From contig CAVUJG010000009.1 of assembly GCA_963741755.1 (NCBI GenBank), positions 1 through 64,000 of the forward strand: DNA of 64,000 bases. Direction: 5' to 3'. The notes under the pieces were generated by a model. It saw only the letters and a list, made by a program, of their open reading frames with translations. It ran no database searches and was not told the DNA's origin. A program made the translations under genes and the position numbers. Below are positions 1-9,211 of the stretch, piece by piece (the first letter of the stretch is position 1; every line of letters starts with the position of its first letter). Source of the DNA: Sva-07 sp963741755 (GTDB lineage Bacteria; Actinomycetota; Acidimicrobiia; Acidimicrobiales; Ilumatobacteraceae).

Positions 1-13
1 GTGATCAAGGGCT

Positions 14-718
14 GTGTCGACGAATACGACGGGAACGTCGCTCGGCTGCCGAGCGACGGAAGTTCGACGACCGTCGACACCGTCGCGACGAGCTGGTGGA
101 CGGCGATCGTGGCTGGCAATCATCGACGACATGCTCTGGCTCAACCAGCGTCATGACTTGGAGATGCGGGTCACGGACGTCGCAGAATCGATCCGCCAGA
201 TCGAACCGTTCCTCCGTCGCATGGTGCATCGCGGGATCACGTTGCGGGTGATCAGCCCGGCTCAGCCAGCGTTCGCCCACATCGACCACGTCGGTCTGGC
301 CCAGGTCCTGATGAACCTGGTCTCCAACGCCGCCAACGCGATCGACGGTGTCGGTCACATCACGGTGTCGGCCCAGCGCTCGGTATCCAGGTCGTCGAGC
401 GGCGAACCCAGCACCACGACCTCGATCATCGTCACCGACGACGGCTGCGGCTTCACGAAACAGGCGCTCGAGCACGCCTTCGAGCCCGACTTCACCACCA
501 AGAGCGGCACCCACGGCGGGTACGGGTTGGCGACCGTGTGGCGGATCGTCGACCGGTGCGGTGGCTCCGTGCAGATCGATTCCTCCCCCGACTCGGGCAC
601 GACGGTCGTCCTGCGGTTCCCGTCGGTCTGCACGGACGGGAACCAGCCGGTCATCGACACCCACCGCCCATCAGCGAACGACTTCGCGGCCGGGGTCGTC
701 TCCGAGGGCATCCGCTGA
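14..718 (+). CDS. Histidine kinase catalytic (HATPase_c) domain, 5' end uncertain
   Basis: ATP-binding domain of a sensor histidine kinase. The N box (NLVSNAANAI, residues 101-110), G1 box (DDGCGF, 142-147), F box (FEPDFTTK, about 156-163) and G2 box (GGYGLATV, about 168-175) are in order. No HisKA/dimerisation helix, phosphorylatable His or sensor domain is visible. The first ~33 residues are Arg/Pro-rich and look out of frame, and a TGA lies in frame at 2-4. The gene is therefore either a truncated kinase starting at GTG 14 or, more likely, the 3' part of a longer kinase whose upstream part is in another frame or outside the window. It converges with the acyltransferase gene, whose stop is 40 bp away. 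Confidence 0.75.
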   Translation: MSTNTTGTSLGCRATEVRRPSTPSRRAGGRRSWLAIIDDMLWLNQRHDLEMRVTDVAESIRQIEPFLRRMVHRGITLRVISPAQPAFAHIDHVGLAQVLMNLVSNAANAIDGVGHITVSAQRSVSRSSSGEPSTTTSIIVTDDGCGFTKQALEHAFEPDFTTKSGTHGGYGLATVWRIVDRCGGSVQIDSSPDSGTTVVLRFPSVCTDGNQPVIDTHRPSANDFAAGVVSEGIR

Positions 719-757
719 GATTTGCGGCCGGACGGGCGGCGGTCCCGCGCCCGGCGG

Positions 758-2866
758 TCACACGGCGGCAAGCCGCAGGAGATCCGGAGCGACGGTGGTG
801 TAGATCAGATTCGCGCCGGGCTTGTAGACGTGGACACCGTCCCAGCGGTAACCGAGGTCGGTGGCGATCACCTCGTCGGAGCACCACTCGTCGGGACCCT
901 CGACGAACTCGACGCGCGGCGAATCGTACGAAGCCGCCGTCTGACGGAGCAGCTCGTTGACGTGGGCCACGCGCTCGTCGTCACCACGTTCGGGAGCGCG
1001 CGCACGCCGGCGCCCTCCACGTCCTGCGGTCGCATGCACGCCACCTCGAGCAACGCGAACGTTGGCGCCCTCCGCCAGCATCGCGTCGATGCCCGAGCTG
1101 AGATTCTCCACGAAGAGCGCGTCACCTTCCGGCGTGGCGAAGCCGTACACGGTGCCGTTGTCGTCGATGTCGAACACGTCCCACACGCCCACCACGACCA
1201 GCGCCACGTCGTTGCCTGCAGCAGCGTCGGCCCAGTCCTGCTGCCATCCCTGACAGATCGAGAAGTTGTTGCCGAAGCGAACCGAGCTCTGCACCGAACC
1301 CGAGTCGTACACGCTGCACCCGTCGACGCTGCCGTTGACGACATCGGGGAAGACACCCTCGATCCCGTCGGGCAGGTTGATGGCCAGCGCATTCGCCTGG
1401 GAGTCACCGACGATCGCCAACGTTGCGGACGTTGCCGCAGCGACCGGGGCCGTCGGTGCGACCGACGAACTCGTGACCGCTGCGGACTCGGCGGGCGCCT
1501 GGGTCGCTGCATCGGACGGTTCTGTCGCAACGGGCGTGATGGCTTCGTTGACGGCGTCGAGTTCGAACACGGCGTCGTCGCCGCCTTCGAAGCGATTGAA
1601 CTGATCGACGCTGACGTAGAAGATCGCGAGCGCGCCGAGGAGCATGGCGCCACCTGCGATCGGCCAGTAGGTGATCGTCGCCCGGTCGTTCCACCACCGA
1701 CCGAACGCTCCTTTGCGCACCGGGGTTTCCAGGTATCGATACGAGGCCTCGGCGACCACCACGGTCAGCACCATCGCCCAGAGGAACTTCGACACCGATC
1801 CGGTGGTGGCGCCGACGATCACGAAGATCGGCCAGCTCCACAGATACAGCCCGTAGCTCCGCTTGCCCATCTCGACGAGCGGTGACCAACTCATGATGCG
1901 TCTGAATCCCACGGATGCTGGATGAACAGCCACCATGACAGCGACGAGCGAGAGGATCGACACCAGCGGCAGCAGCCACTGATAGACGTACCCAGCGGTG
2001 ATGGTCGCGACCGCAGAGGCGCAACCGATCATCGCGACCGCGGCCGCGCCGATCGGATCGAGGGCGCGACCCGCCGGAGCCTGGTCCGCTCGATTCCAGC
2101 GCCATGGCCGCCAGATGAAGGCGGCTCCGGCACCGAGCAGCAGCCCGAACGAACGGGTGATCGTCGAGAGGTACATGTAGTTGGTGCGGTCGACGCCATC
2201 GAGGGCCGCGGGTGGGCCACCGAGAGGCGTCGGGCTGCCGGACTGGATCCAGAAGGTGTAGATCCAGACGACGACCGCCGCGCCGAGGATCATCGACCCG
2301 ATGAGGTGACGGGGTAGCCGAATCCGCATCAGCGCGACGAACACCAACGGCCACAGCAGATACCACTGCTCCTCGACGGCGAGGCTCCACAAATGCCGCA
2401 ACAGTGGCGGCTCGCCCGAGAAGTACGGGACGTCGCCGAGGATCTGGCCCCAGTTGTTGACGTAGAAGACCGACCACGGGATGTCACGGCGCACCTGAGT
2501 CTGCTGTTCGGCCGACCCTGCGAGCGCGGCCCACACGGCGACGGCGAGCAGCACGGCGTAGAGCGCCGGGAAGAGTCGCCGGGCCCGGCGGAGCCAGAAC
2601 TGGCGGAACGACACCTGGCCGTTTCGGTCGCGCTCGTCGAGCAGGAGCGACGTGATCAGGAATCCGGAGACGACGAAGAACACCTCGACGCCGAAGAACC
2701 CACCATGCATCCACGAGAACCCGGCGTGGTACAGCAGCACCACGCCGACCGACAGCGCCCGCAGCCCGTCGAGCGACGGCTGGTACCCCATCGACGGAAA
2801 CGTCGTGGGGACCACGACCGCCGGTTCGGCGACCGAGACCGTCGGTCGATCGACGAGCGTTGTCAC
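758..2866 (-). CDS. OafA/YrhL-type acyltransferase with C-terminal SGNH domain
   Basis: Integral-membrane acyltransferase of the Acyl_transf_3 family, which O-acylates cell-surface glycans. It has the family signatures SLDGLRAL (31-38), an FFGVEVFFVVSGF block near 57-69 and FWLRRARRLFPAL near 90-102, then about ten hydrophobic segments. An Ala/Thr/Pro/Ser-rich linker leads to an extracytoplasmic SGNH domain with GDSQANAL near residue 487 and DGVH near the C-terminus. About 702 residues is the usual length for the fused form. GTG 2866 overlaps the cysS stop by 4 bp (GTGA), so the two are co-translated. Between about 1000 and 1065 the frame shifts and shifts back. Read in the other frame, the stretch gives a natural ALLEVACMRPQDVEG sequence, so a compensating indel pair is likely. 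Confidence 0.88.
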   Translation of the reverse strand: MTTLVDRPTVSVAEPAVVVPTTFPSMGYQPSLDGLRALSVGVVLLYHAGFSWMHGGFFGVEVFFVVSGFLITSLLLDERDRNGQVSFRQFWLRRARRLFPALYAVLLAVAVWAALAGSAEQQTQVRRDIPWSVFYVNNWGQILGDVPYFSGEPPLLRHLWSLAVEEQWYLLWPLVFVALMRIRLPRHLIGSMILGAAVVVWIYTFWIQSGSPTPLGGPPAALDGVDRTNYMYLSTITRSFGLLLGAGAAFIWRPWRWNRADQAPAGRALDPIGAAAVAMIGCASAVATITAGYVYQWLLPLVSILSLVAVMVAVHPASVGFRRIMSWSPLVEMGKRSYGLYLWSWPIFVIVGATTGSVSKFLWAMVLTVVVAEASYRYLETPVRKGAFGRWWNDRATITYWPIAGGAMLLGALAIFYVSVDQFNRFEGGDDAVFELDAVNEAITPVATEPSDAATQAPAESAAVTSSSVAPTAPVAAATSATLAIVGDSQANALAINLPDGIEGVFPDVVNGSVDGCSVYDSGSVQSSVRFGNNFSICQGWQQDWADAAAGNDVALVVVGVWDVFDIDDNGTVYGFATPEGDALFVENLSSGIDAMLAEGANVRVARGGVHATAGRGGRRRARAPERGDDERVAHVNELLRQTAASYDSPRVEFVEGPDEWCSDEVIATDLGYRWDGVHVYKPGANLIYTTVAPDLLRLAAV

Positions 2867-4233
2867 CGCCGAAGCGACGTGCCGTCGCGGGTGGTCTCCA
2901 CCGTCCAACCGGCGGCCTGGAGTTCGGCGCGCAGCGCGTCGGCAGCGGCGAAGTCCTTTGCGGCGCGGGCGTCGTCGAGCGCCTTGGCGAGCGCGAGCGC
3001 CTCGGCGTCGACCTCGGTCTCCGAACCGAGCCGCAGCCCGACGGCGCCGGCGATCTCGCGGACGGCTGCAACGAGTGCGGTAGCGGTGTCGTCGTCGCCC
3101 GCGTCGAGCGCCACGTTGGTGCGCCGAACGGTGTCGAACAGCAGCGCCGTGGCCCGCGGGGTGTCGAGGTCGTCGTTCATCGCCGCGCGGAACTCGTCGA
3201 GGACACCGGCGTCGGGCTCGACGATCTCGACTGCAGCAACGCGAGCCGCGAACGCGTCGAGGCCCGCCAACGAGTTGACCGCGGCGTCGATGCCGTCCTG
3301 GGTGATCTTCACCGGGCTGCGGTAGTGCGACTGCAACAACACCATCCGGTAGGCGCGCGGGTCGTAGTGCTCGATCAGGTCGAGCAGGTTCGACACGTTG
3401 CCGAGGCTCTTCGACATCTTCTCGCCCTCGGCGTCGACGACGAAGCCGTTGTGCATCCAGTGATTGGCGAACGTCTTGCCGAGCGCGACGGCCTGGGCAC
3501 GCTCGTTCTCGTGGTGCGGAAAGCGCAGGTCCTGGCCGCCGCAGTGCAGGTCGAAGCCCTCGCCGAGCAGGTCGAGGCTCATCACCACGCACTCCGAATG
3601 CCACCCGGGGCGCCCGTCACCCCACGGTGACGGCCACGCCGGATCGCTCTCGGTGGCCGGACCGGTGGCGAACTTCCACAGCACGAAATCGGCCGGATGA
3701 CGCTTGCCGGCCGCACCGACGACCTCGCGGTCGCCGCCGCCCGAGCGCATGTCGTCGACGGACTGGTGGGCGAGCAATCCGTAGTCGTCGACGGACTCGA
3801 CCGCCATGTAGACGCCGTCGTCGGTGACGTAGGCATGGTCGCTCGCAATCAGTTCGCCGATCATCGTGACCATCTCGTCGACGTAGTCGGTGGCGTGCGG
3901 TGTGTCGGACGGACGCTCGAAGTTCACAGCATCCATCGCCTGCCACCAGATCGCTTCGCACTTGGTGGTGATGTCCTGCCACGGGCGGTTCTCGCGCAGC
4001 GCTCGCTCGATGATCTTGTCCTCGATGTCGGTGATGTTCGACACGAGGCGCACCTCGAGGCCGGTCCACTCGAGGTAGCGACGCAGGATGTCGTACACGA
4101 GCGTGGCACGGCCGTGGCCGAGGTGCGGCGGGCCGTACACCGTGGGGCCGCACAGGTAGATGCCGACCTTGCCCGGCTCGCGAAGAGCCAGCTCGCGCAC
4201 GGAACGCGTGGCGGTGTCGTAGAGGTGCAGCAC
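2863..4233 (-). CDS. cysS: Cysteinyl-tRNA synthetase
   Basis: Class I aminoacyl-tRNA synthetase charging tRNA-Cys, 456 residues. Visible motifs are C28 in YLCGPTVYGP, the HIGH-type HLGH at 37-40, NITDIEDKI at 66-74, HSEC near 210 and HCGGQDLRFPHHENE near 231-245 (with C28 these supply the zinc site), and KMSKS near 271-275. The mycothiol ligase MshC is a shorter paralogue. The full length, the ITDIEDK motif and the C-terminal DALR-like helical tail favour true CysS. It is followed by an overlapping acyltransferase gene and is divergent from valS across a 139 bp gap that contains a dispersed hairpin element. Confidence 0.95.
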   Translation of the reverse strand: MLHLYDTATRSVRELALREPGKVGIYLCGPTVYGPPHLGHGRATLVYDILRRYLEWTGLEVRLVSNITDIEDKIIERALRENRPWQDITTKCEAIWWQAMDAVNFERPSDTPHATDYVDEMVTMIGELIASDHAYVTDDGVYMAVESVDDYGLLAHQSVDDMRSGGGDREVVGAAGKRHPADFVLWKFATGPATESDPAWPSPWGDGRPGWHSECVVMSLDLLGEGFDLHCGGQDLRFPHHENERAQAVALGKTFANHWMHNGFVVDAEGEKMSKSLGNVSNLLDLIEHYDPRAYRMVLLQSHYRSPVKITQDGIDAAVNSLAGLDAFAARVAAVEIVEPDAGVLDEFRAAMNDDLDTPRATALLFDTVRRTNVALDAGDDDTATALVAAVREIAGAVGLRLGSETEVDAEALALAKALDDARAAKDFAAADALRAELQAAGWTVETTRDGTSLRR

Positions 4234-4296
4234 GGTGTCCGAGTCTACGTTCTGGGTTGTCGAGCCTCACGGCGACTTACTGATGCGGAACGCCGG

Positions 4297-4348
4297 GTCG
4301 GGCCGACCAACCGTTCTCCAGCAACGAATCGCCGTGAGGCCCGACAAG
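4297..4348. repeat. 52-bp dispersed hairpin element, family B, copy 1
   Basis: Begins GTCGGGCCGACC and ends TCGCCGTGAGGCCCGACAAG. The 8-bp outer arms GTCGGGCC and GGCCCGAC are perfect inverse complements. A second copy of exactly the same length is at 12485-12536, with identical ends and a different 20-bp centre. In this copy the right arm also pairs with GCCTCACGGCGA at about 4264-4275, outside the element, so a larger alternative hairpin is possible. It lies between the divergent starts of cysS and valS, so it cannot simply be a terminator. Confidence 0.75.
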
Positions 4349-4372
4349 CCGGAACGGTAGCCTCGGCGGCCT

Positions 4373-6943
4373 ATGGCGAACATCCCCGACAAGCCGACGC
4401 TCGACGGCATCGAGGAACGCTGGGCTGCCCAGTGGGACTCCGATGGCACGTACCGCTTCGACGCGTCGGTACCGCGCGAGGGCGTGTTCTCCATCGACAC
4501 TCCTCCCCCGACGGTCAGCGGGTCGCTGCACATGGGCCACGTGTTCAGCTACACCCACACCGACACGATCGCGCGCTACCAGCGCATGCGTGGCAAGGCC
4601 GTGTTCTACCCGATGGGCTGGGACGACAACGGCCTGCCGACCGAGCGGCGCGTGCAGAACTACTACGGCGTGCGCTGTGACCCGAGCCAGCACTACACCG
4701 AGGGCTTCGAGCCGCCGTTCCGCGGCGATCCACCGAAGAATCACCACGCCATTCCGATCTCGCGCCCGAACTTCCTCGAACTGTGCGACGAGCTCGTCGA
4801 ACTCGACGAGCAGGTCTTCGAAGGCCTCCTCAAGCGCCTCGGTCTGTCGGTCGACTGGAACTACCAGTACGCCACCATCGACGAACGGTCGCGCCGAGCA
4901 AGCCAGCGCGCGTTCCTGCGCAACATCGCCCGCGGCGAGGCCTACAGCCAGGAGGCGCCAACGCTCTGGGACGTCGACTTCCGCACGGCGGTCGCGCAGG
5001 CCGAGATGGAGGACCGCGAGCGACCGGGCGCGTACCACAAGATTCCGTTTGCCCGCACAGACGGCCGCCCTGGAGAACCGGGTGCGATCGAGATCGACAC
5101 GACTCGTCCCGAACTCCTCGCAGCGTGCGTGGCACTGGTCGCCCACCCCGACGACGAGCGCTACCAGCCACTGTTCGGCACCACCGTCACCGTGCCGCTG
5201 TACGGCCAGCAGGTCGAGGTGCGCGCCCACGAACTCGCTCAGCCCGACAAGGGCACCGGCATCGCCATGATCTGCACGTTCGGTGACACCACCGACGTCA
5301 CCTGGTGGCGCGAGCTGAACCTGCCGATGCGAGCGATCATCGGCCGCGACGGCCGTCTCCACGCCGATGCGCCCCACGACGTCGATCCCGACGCGTACGC
5401 CTCGATCGCCGGACTCACGGCGAAGCAGGCACAAAAGGTCGTCGTCGAGCAACTGATCGAAACCGGAGCGCTGATCGGCGAGCCACGGCCGATTCAACAT
5501 CCGGTGAAGTTCTACGAGCGCGGCGATCGTCCGCTCGAGATCGTCACATCGCGTCAGTGGTACATCCGCAATGGCGGCCGCGACACCGACCTGCGCAATG
5601 CGCTCGTCGCCCGCGGCGGCGAAGTCACCTGGCACCCGGCCCACATGCAACACCGCTACGACAACTGGGTCGAGGGCCTCAACGGCGACTGGCTCGTGAG
5701 CCGCCAGCGTTTCTTCGGCGTGCCGATCCCGATCTGGTACGCACTCGACGACAACGGCGAGCCCCGCTACGACGAACCGCTCCTCCCCGACGAATCCGAG
5801 CTGCCGATCGATCCATCGAGCGACGCACCCGCTGGCTACACCGACGACCAGCGCGACCAGCCCGGTGGATTCACGGGTGACCCAGACGTCTTCGACACGT
5901 GGGCAACGTCCTCGCTCACTCCGCAGATCGCCGGCGGCTGGGAAGAGGACAACGAGCTGTTCGAGCACGTGTTCCCCATGGACATGCGCCCGCAGGGCCA
6001 CGACATCATCCGCACGTGGCTCTTCGCCACGATGACACGCAGCCACCACGAGTTCAGCTGCGCTCCGTGGCAGCACGCCGCGCTCTCCGGCTGGATCCTC
6101 GACCCCGACCGCAAGAAGATGTCGAAGTCGAAGGGCAACGTCGTCACCCCGTTGGATCTGTTCGAGACCTACGGCACCGACGCCGTGCGGTACTGGGCCG
6201 GCTCGGGCCGTCCAGGCGTCGACACCGCGTTCAGCGAAGACCAGATGAAGGTTGGCCGCAAGCTCGCCAACAAGCTGCTCAACGTCACCAAGTTCGTGCT
6301 CCAGTTCGGCGAGCCCGACGGGAGCGAACGGTCGCTCGACGACGCAGTCACCGACCCGGTCGACCGCTCGATGCTCGCCAAACTCGACAGCGTGATCGAC
6401 GATGCGACGGCGGCATTCGACGCATTCGACTATGCGCGTGCGCTGGAGCGCACCGAAGCGTTCTTCTGGTGGTTCTGCGACAACTACGTCGAGTTGGTCA
6501 AGGGGCGCACCTACGACGAACAACGGCCCGACGGCGCCGACTCGGCCAAGCGGGCGCTGCGCGAAGCGCTCAGCGCCCTGCAACGCCTGTTCGCACCGAT
6601 CCTCCCGTTCGCTGCCGAAGAGGCGTGGAGTTGGTGGAACGACACGAGCGTCCACGTCGCCCCGTGGCCAACCAGGTCGGGCGACCCCGCGACACCGTTC
6701 GGTGACCCCACGCTCGCCGACATCACGATCGAGGTGCTCACGCAGGTGCGTCGAGCCAAGACCGAAGCGAAGCGCAGCCAGCGCGCCGCCGTCGCCTCCC
6801 TCGTGGTGACAGCACCGCAGGCGCTCCATGCAGCGATCGACGCGGGACGCGCTGATCTCGTCGACGCCGGATCGATCCGTGCTCTCGAGGTCGTCGACGG
6901 CGAGACGGTGTCGACGGTGGTCACGCTCGCCGACGAGGACTGA
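4373..6943 (+). CDS. valS: Valyl-tRNA synthetase, archaeal/rickettsial-like type
   Basis: Class I synthetase charging tRNA-Val, 856 residues. HIGH motif HMGH at 53-56, a GWDDNGLPTERR block near 83-94, an editing (CP1) domain in the middle, and KMSKSKGN near 582-589. The wording SIDTPPPTVSGSLHMGHVFSY and GWDDNGLPTERRVQ resembles the archaeal/Rickettsia lineage rather than the usual bacterial ValS. No long C-terminal coiled-coil arm of the usual bacterial kind is evident. A TAGCCT box at 4358-4363 sits 9 nt before the ATG with no Shine-Dalgarno sequence, so a nearly leaderless transcript is likely. Confidence 0.95.
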   Translation: MANIPDKPTLDGIEERWAAQWDSDGTYRFDASVPREGVFSIDTPPPTVSGSLHMGHVFSYTHTDTIARYQRMRGKAVFYPMGWDDNGLPTERRVQNYYGVRCDPSQHYTEGFEPPFRGDPPKNHHAIPISRPNFLELCDELVELDEQVFEGLLKRLGLSVDWNYQYATIDERSRRASQRAFLRNIARGEAYSQEAPTLWDVDFRTAVAQAEMEDRERPGAYHKIPFARTDGRPGEPGAIEIDTTRPELLAACVALVAHPDDERYQPLFGTTVTVPLYGQQVEVRAHELAQPDKGTGIAMICTFGDTTDVTWWRELNLPMRAIIGRDGRLHADAPHDVDPDAYASIAGLTAKQAQKVVVEQLIETGALIGEPRPIQHPVKFYERGDRPLEIVTSRQWYIRNGGRDTDLRNALVARGGEVTWHPAHMQHRYDNWVEGLNGDWLVSRQRFFGVPIPIWYALDDNGEPRYDEPLLPDESELPIDPSSDAPAGYTDDQRDQPGGFTGDPDVFDTWATSSLTPQIAGGWEEDNELFEHVFPMDMRPQGHDIIRTWLFATMTRSHHEFSCAPWQHAALSGWILDPDRKKMSKSKGNVVTPLDLFETYGTDAVRYWAGSGRPGVDTAFSEDQMKVGRKLANKLLNVTKFVLQFGEPDGSERSLDDAVTDPVDRSMLAKLDSVIDDATAAFDAFDYARALERTEAFFWWFCDNYVELVKGRTYDEQRPDGADSAKRALREALSALQRLFAPILPFAAEEAWSWWNDTSVHVAPWPTRSGDPATPFGDPTLADITIEVLTQVRRAKTEAKRSQRAAVASLVVTAPQALHAAIDAGRADLVDAGSIRALEVVDGETVSTVVTLADED

Positions 6944-6993
6944 CCGATCGCAGCAACGGACTGCGATCTCAGCACGTCCATGCGACCGGCGCC

Positions 6994-6999
6994 TACACT
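6994..6999 (+). promoter_or_regulatory. -10 box of a leaderless L,D-transpeptidase transcript
   Basis: TACACT, 7 nt before ATG 7007 and with no Shine-Dalgarno sequence. This spacing puts transcription start at or next to the start codon, and it recurs at many genes in this window. Confidence 0.5.
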
Positions 7000-7006
7000 C
7001 GCCGCC

Positions 7007-7672
7007 ATGCCAGCAAAGTTGGGTCTGCCGGCGCTGGCCGTGGTCTGTCTGCTCTTGGTCGCTGGGCCCGCGTTCGCCGACACCACGGTGCCCGTCACGA
7101 CCGTCGCCGACACGGGATCGACCAGCACGACGACACTGCCAGTCACCGAACCGCTGCAGGCTGACCGTCCTGGTTTCGCGACCGGTCCTGCAGTCGCGTC
7201 CGGCCAGACGCCGATCCGAGGCACCCAGTTCCAGATCTCGCCCCCACCTCCGAGTCCGTTCGACCCGCCCGCCGACACCGGTTGGGGACGGCGCGTGGTG
7301 TACTCGAAGTCTCAGCAGACCGTGTGGGCCTACGACGAGAACAACACGATGATCAAGGTTCACCGGGTGTCGGGACGCCAGGACCCACGCGATCCGCTGC
7401 CAGGCGTGTACCAGGTCTGGTCACGTTCACTGCGCACGTTCTCGATCAACAACCCGACGATCACCTGGAATTACATGGTGCGTTTCGCAAAGGGTGACCG
7501 CGACGGCAACATCGGGTTCCACGACATTCCGTACCAGTACGGCCAGCCGGTCCAGACAGTCGACCAGTTGGGCCAGGCCCTGTCAGGCGGTTGCGTGCGC
7601 CAAGCACCCGAAGACGCCGTGTGGATGTGGAACTGGGCGCAGCTCGGCACCGTGGTCGTCGTCACACCTTGA
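7007..7672 (+). CDS. L,D-transpeptidase (YkuD family), secreted
   Basis: Makes 3-3 cross-links in peptidoglycan outside the membrane. An N-terminal signal peptide (LPALAVVCLLLVAGPAFA) is followed by a Thr/Pro-rich linker and one YkuD domain. The catalytic signature is visible as GFHDIPYQYG followed by SGGCVRQ, with the nucleophilic Cys in SGGC near residue 193. ATG 7007 is preferred over ATG 6980 because it begins the signal peptide and follows a TACACT box by 7 nt. The domain is minimal, with no Ig-like or LysM module. Its neighbour is an LCP-family gene, so the pair looks like a small cell-wall locus. Confidence 0.9.
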   Translation: MPAKLGLPALAVVCLLLVAGPAFADTTVPVTTVADTGSTSTTTLPVTEPLQADRPGFATGPAVASGQTPIRGTQFQISPPPPSPFDPPADTGWGRRVVYSKSQQTVWAYDENNTMIKVHRVSGRQDPRDPLPGVYQVWSRSLRTFSINNPTITWNYMVRFAKGDRDGNIGFHDIPYQYGQPVQTVDQLGQALSGGCVRQAPEDAVWMWNWAQLGTVVVVTP

Positions 7673-7735
7673 CCAGGCGACGCGACCAAGCGAGGCGACC
7701 GGGCGAGGCGACCAGGCGGCAGCGAGCAGGAGCAG

Positions 7736-7741
7736 TATCGT
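7736..7741 (+). promoter_or_regulatory. Possible -10 box of the LCP gene
   Basis: TATCGT, 10 nt before ATG 7752. It supports that ATG as the true start of the LCP gene even though the frame there must shift to reach the catalytic domain. Confidence 0.35.
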
Positions 7742-7751
7742 CGACGCCGAC

Positions 7752-9174
7752 ATGTCCGACCCGACCGAGCCCGAGACCCCCGACGCGGATTCGACGCCCG
7801 ATCCGGCGCCGATCGTCGCCGCGCCCGCCGGTTCCGCCTCCGCCGACACCCCCGAAGCCGACCGAGACGCCGAAGTCGGCCAAGCGGATCCCCCGGACGT
7901 GGCCACAACGCCTCACCGTTGCAGCGGTTTTCGTCATGGCCATCGGATCATTCGGCGCAGCCGGCGCCCTGTACGCCGGCCAGCGCGTGATCGAGGATCG
8001 CAACATCGCCCCCGCCATCATCGATCCCTCCCAGGCCACCACGGTCGTGCCTGCCGATCCGAGCTCGGACGGCGGCGAAGAGAGCGCCGACTCGGTCGCG
8101 CCGCCTGAGACGTTTCCTCCGGTCGAACCCGACGCCAAGAACTTCCTGATCACCGGCGCCGACAACAACTCGTGCATCGACCCTGACTCGCCGTACGCAC
8201 CGGCGTTCGGCGACCGGACCAACCTCGGCGAACGAAGCGACACGATCATGATGTGGCGCGTCAATCCCAGCACCTCACAAGTCGCCGTGTTGTCGTTTCC
8301 CCGCGACCTCTTCGTCGACATCGCCGGCACCTCACGCAAGGGCCGCATCAACGAGGCCTACGAGCGCGACAACCCGCAGAAGCTGATCGACACGATCTAT
8401 CAGAACTTCGGCATCGTCACCGACCACTTCGTCCAGGTCGACTTCTGTGCGTTCCGAACGTTGGTGAACGCCGTTGACGGGGTCGCCGTGCCGTTCGCCA
8501 CGCCGGTGCGCGATCCGAACACCGGGCTCAACGTGCCCGAGGCCGGATGCTTCACGTTCGATGGTGACCACGCACTGGCCTACGCCCGGTCGCGCAAGCT
8601 GCAGTACCTCGATCCCGACACCGGTGAGTGGAAACAGGACCCGACATCCGATCTCGGCCGCATCTCACGCCAGCAGGACTTCCTGCGACGAACCGTGTCG
8701 AGGCTCCTGTCGAAGGGCGCGTACAACCCTGATGTCGCCGGCGGCTTGATCGAGACGCTGTCGGAGTACATCGTGGCCGACCCGGACCTCACCCCGCGCA
8801 AGATGCTCGAGTTCGCCGGCGTGCTCAGCGGCGTCGACCCGACGGCCATCACCACCTATCAGATCAATGCGAACCCTCGGACCATCCAGGGAAATGCCGT
8901 GCTCGTCCCCTCGATCGACGGCGACAACATGCAGGCAGTCCTGGCGGTCTTCCGAGGCGAGGCCACGTTGGGTGACGCTCCCGTCCAGGTGATCGAGCCG
9001 AGTTCGGACACGACCCTCGCCCCATCCGTCGAGCAGCCGTCGACGACCAACGGCACCAGCGGCCCCGTCACCGGTTCGACGGTGCCTGAGCCCGTGCCCG
9101 CCACGACCCTGCCGAGTGTCCAGCCCGACGAGAACCTGTTCGGCGTCGTCCCCGACAAGAACATCTCCTGCTGA
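7752..9174 (+). CDS. LytR-CpsA-Psr (LCP) family cell-wall glycopolymer ligase, apparent frameshift
   Basis: Membrane-anchored phosphotransferase that attaches lipid-linked glycopolymers to peptidoglycan. A Lys/Arg-rich stretch precedes one transmembrane segment (LTVAAVFVMAIGSFGAAGAL), then the LCP domain with SDTIMMWRVNP, SFPRDLFVDI, RINEAYE and the Arg-rich DLGRISRQQDFLRR block. A Ser/Thr/Pro-rich tail follows. The catalytic frame has no start codon before the membrane segment. ATG 7752 in another frame opens an acidic N-terminus (MSDPTEPETP). Joining them needs one shift between about 7800 and 7890, and the span is 1 modulo 3. If the break is real, translation might begin at ATG 7936. It ends inside a palindrome shared with the convergent VWA gene. 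Confidence 0.85.
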
Positions 9175-9211
9175 ACGTACATCTGGTGTCAGACACCAGA
9201 TGAACGTTCAG
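9171..9211. terminator. 41-bp near-perfect palindrome holding both convergent stop codons
   Basis: Arms CTGAACGTACATCTGGTGTC and GACACCAGATGAACGTTCAG pair at 19 of 20 positions around a single A. The LCP stop (TGA 9172-9174) and the VWA stop (TCA 9208-9210 on the plus strand) lie symmetrically in the two arms. No U-tract is present. It probably acts as a bidirectional terminator. Confidence 0.7.

Noticed and set aside
2863..4233. Mycothiol ligase MshC instead of CysS
   Set aside because: Full CysS length and the NITDIEDKI and C-terminal features favour the tRNA synthetase.
4277..7363. Open frame of 1028 codons on the minus strand opposite valS
   Set aside because: Arg/His/Val-rich translation without motifs, exactly antisense to an intact valS; a codon-bias shadow.
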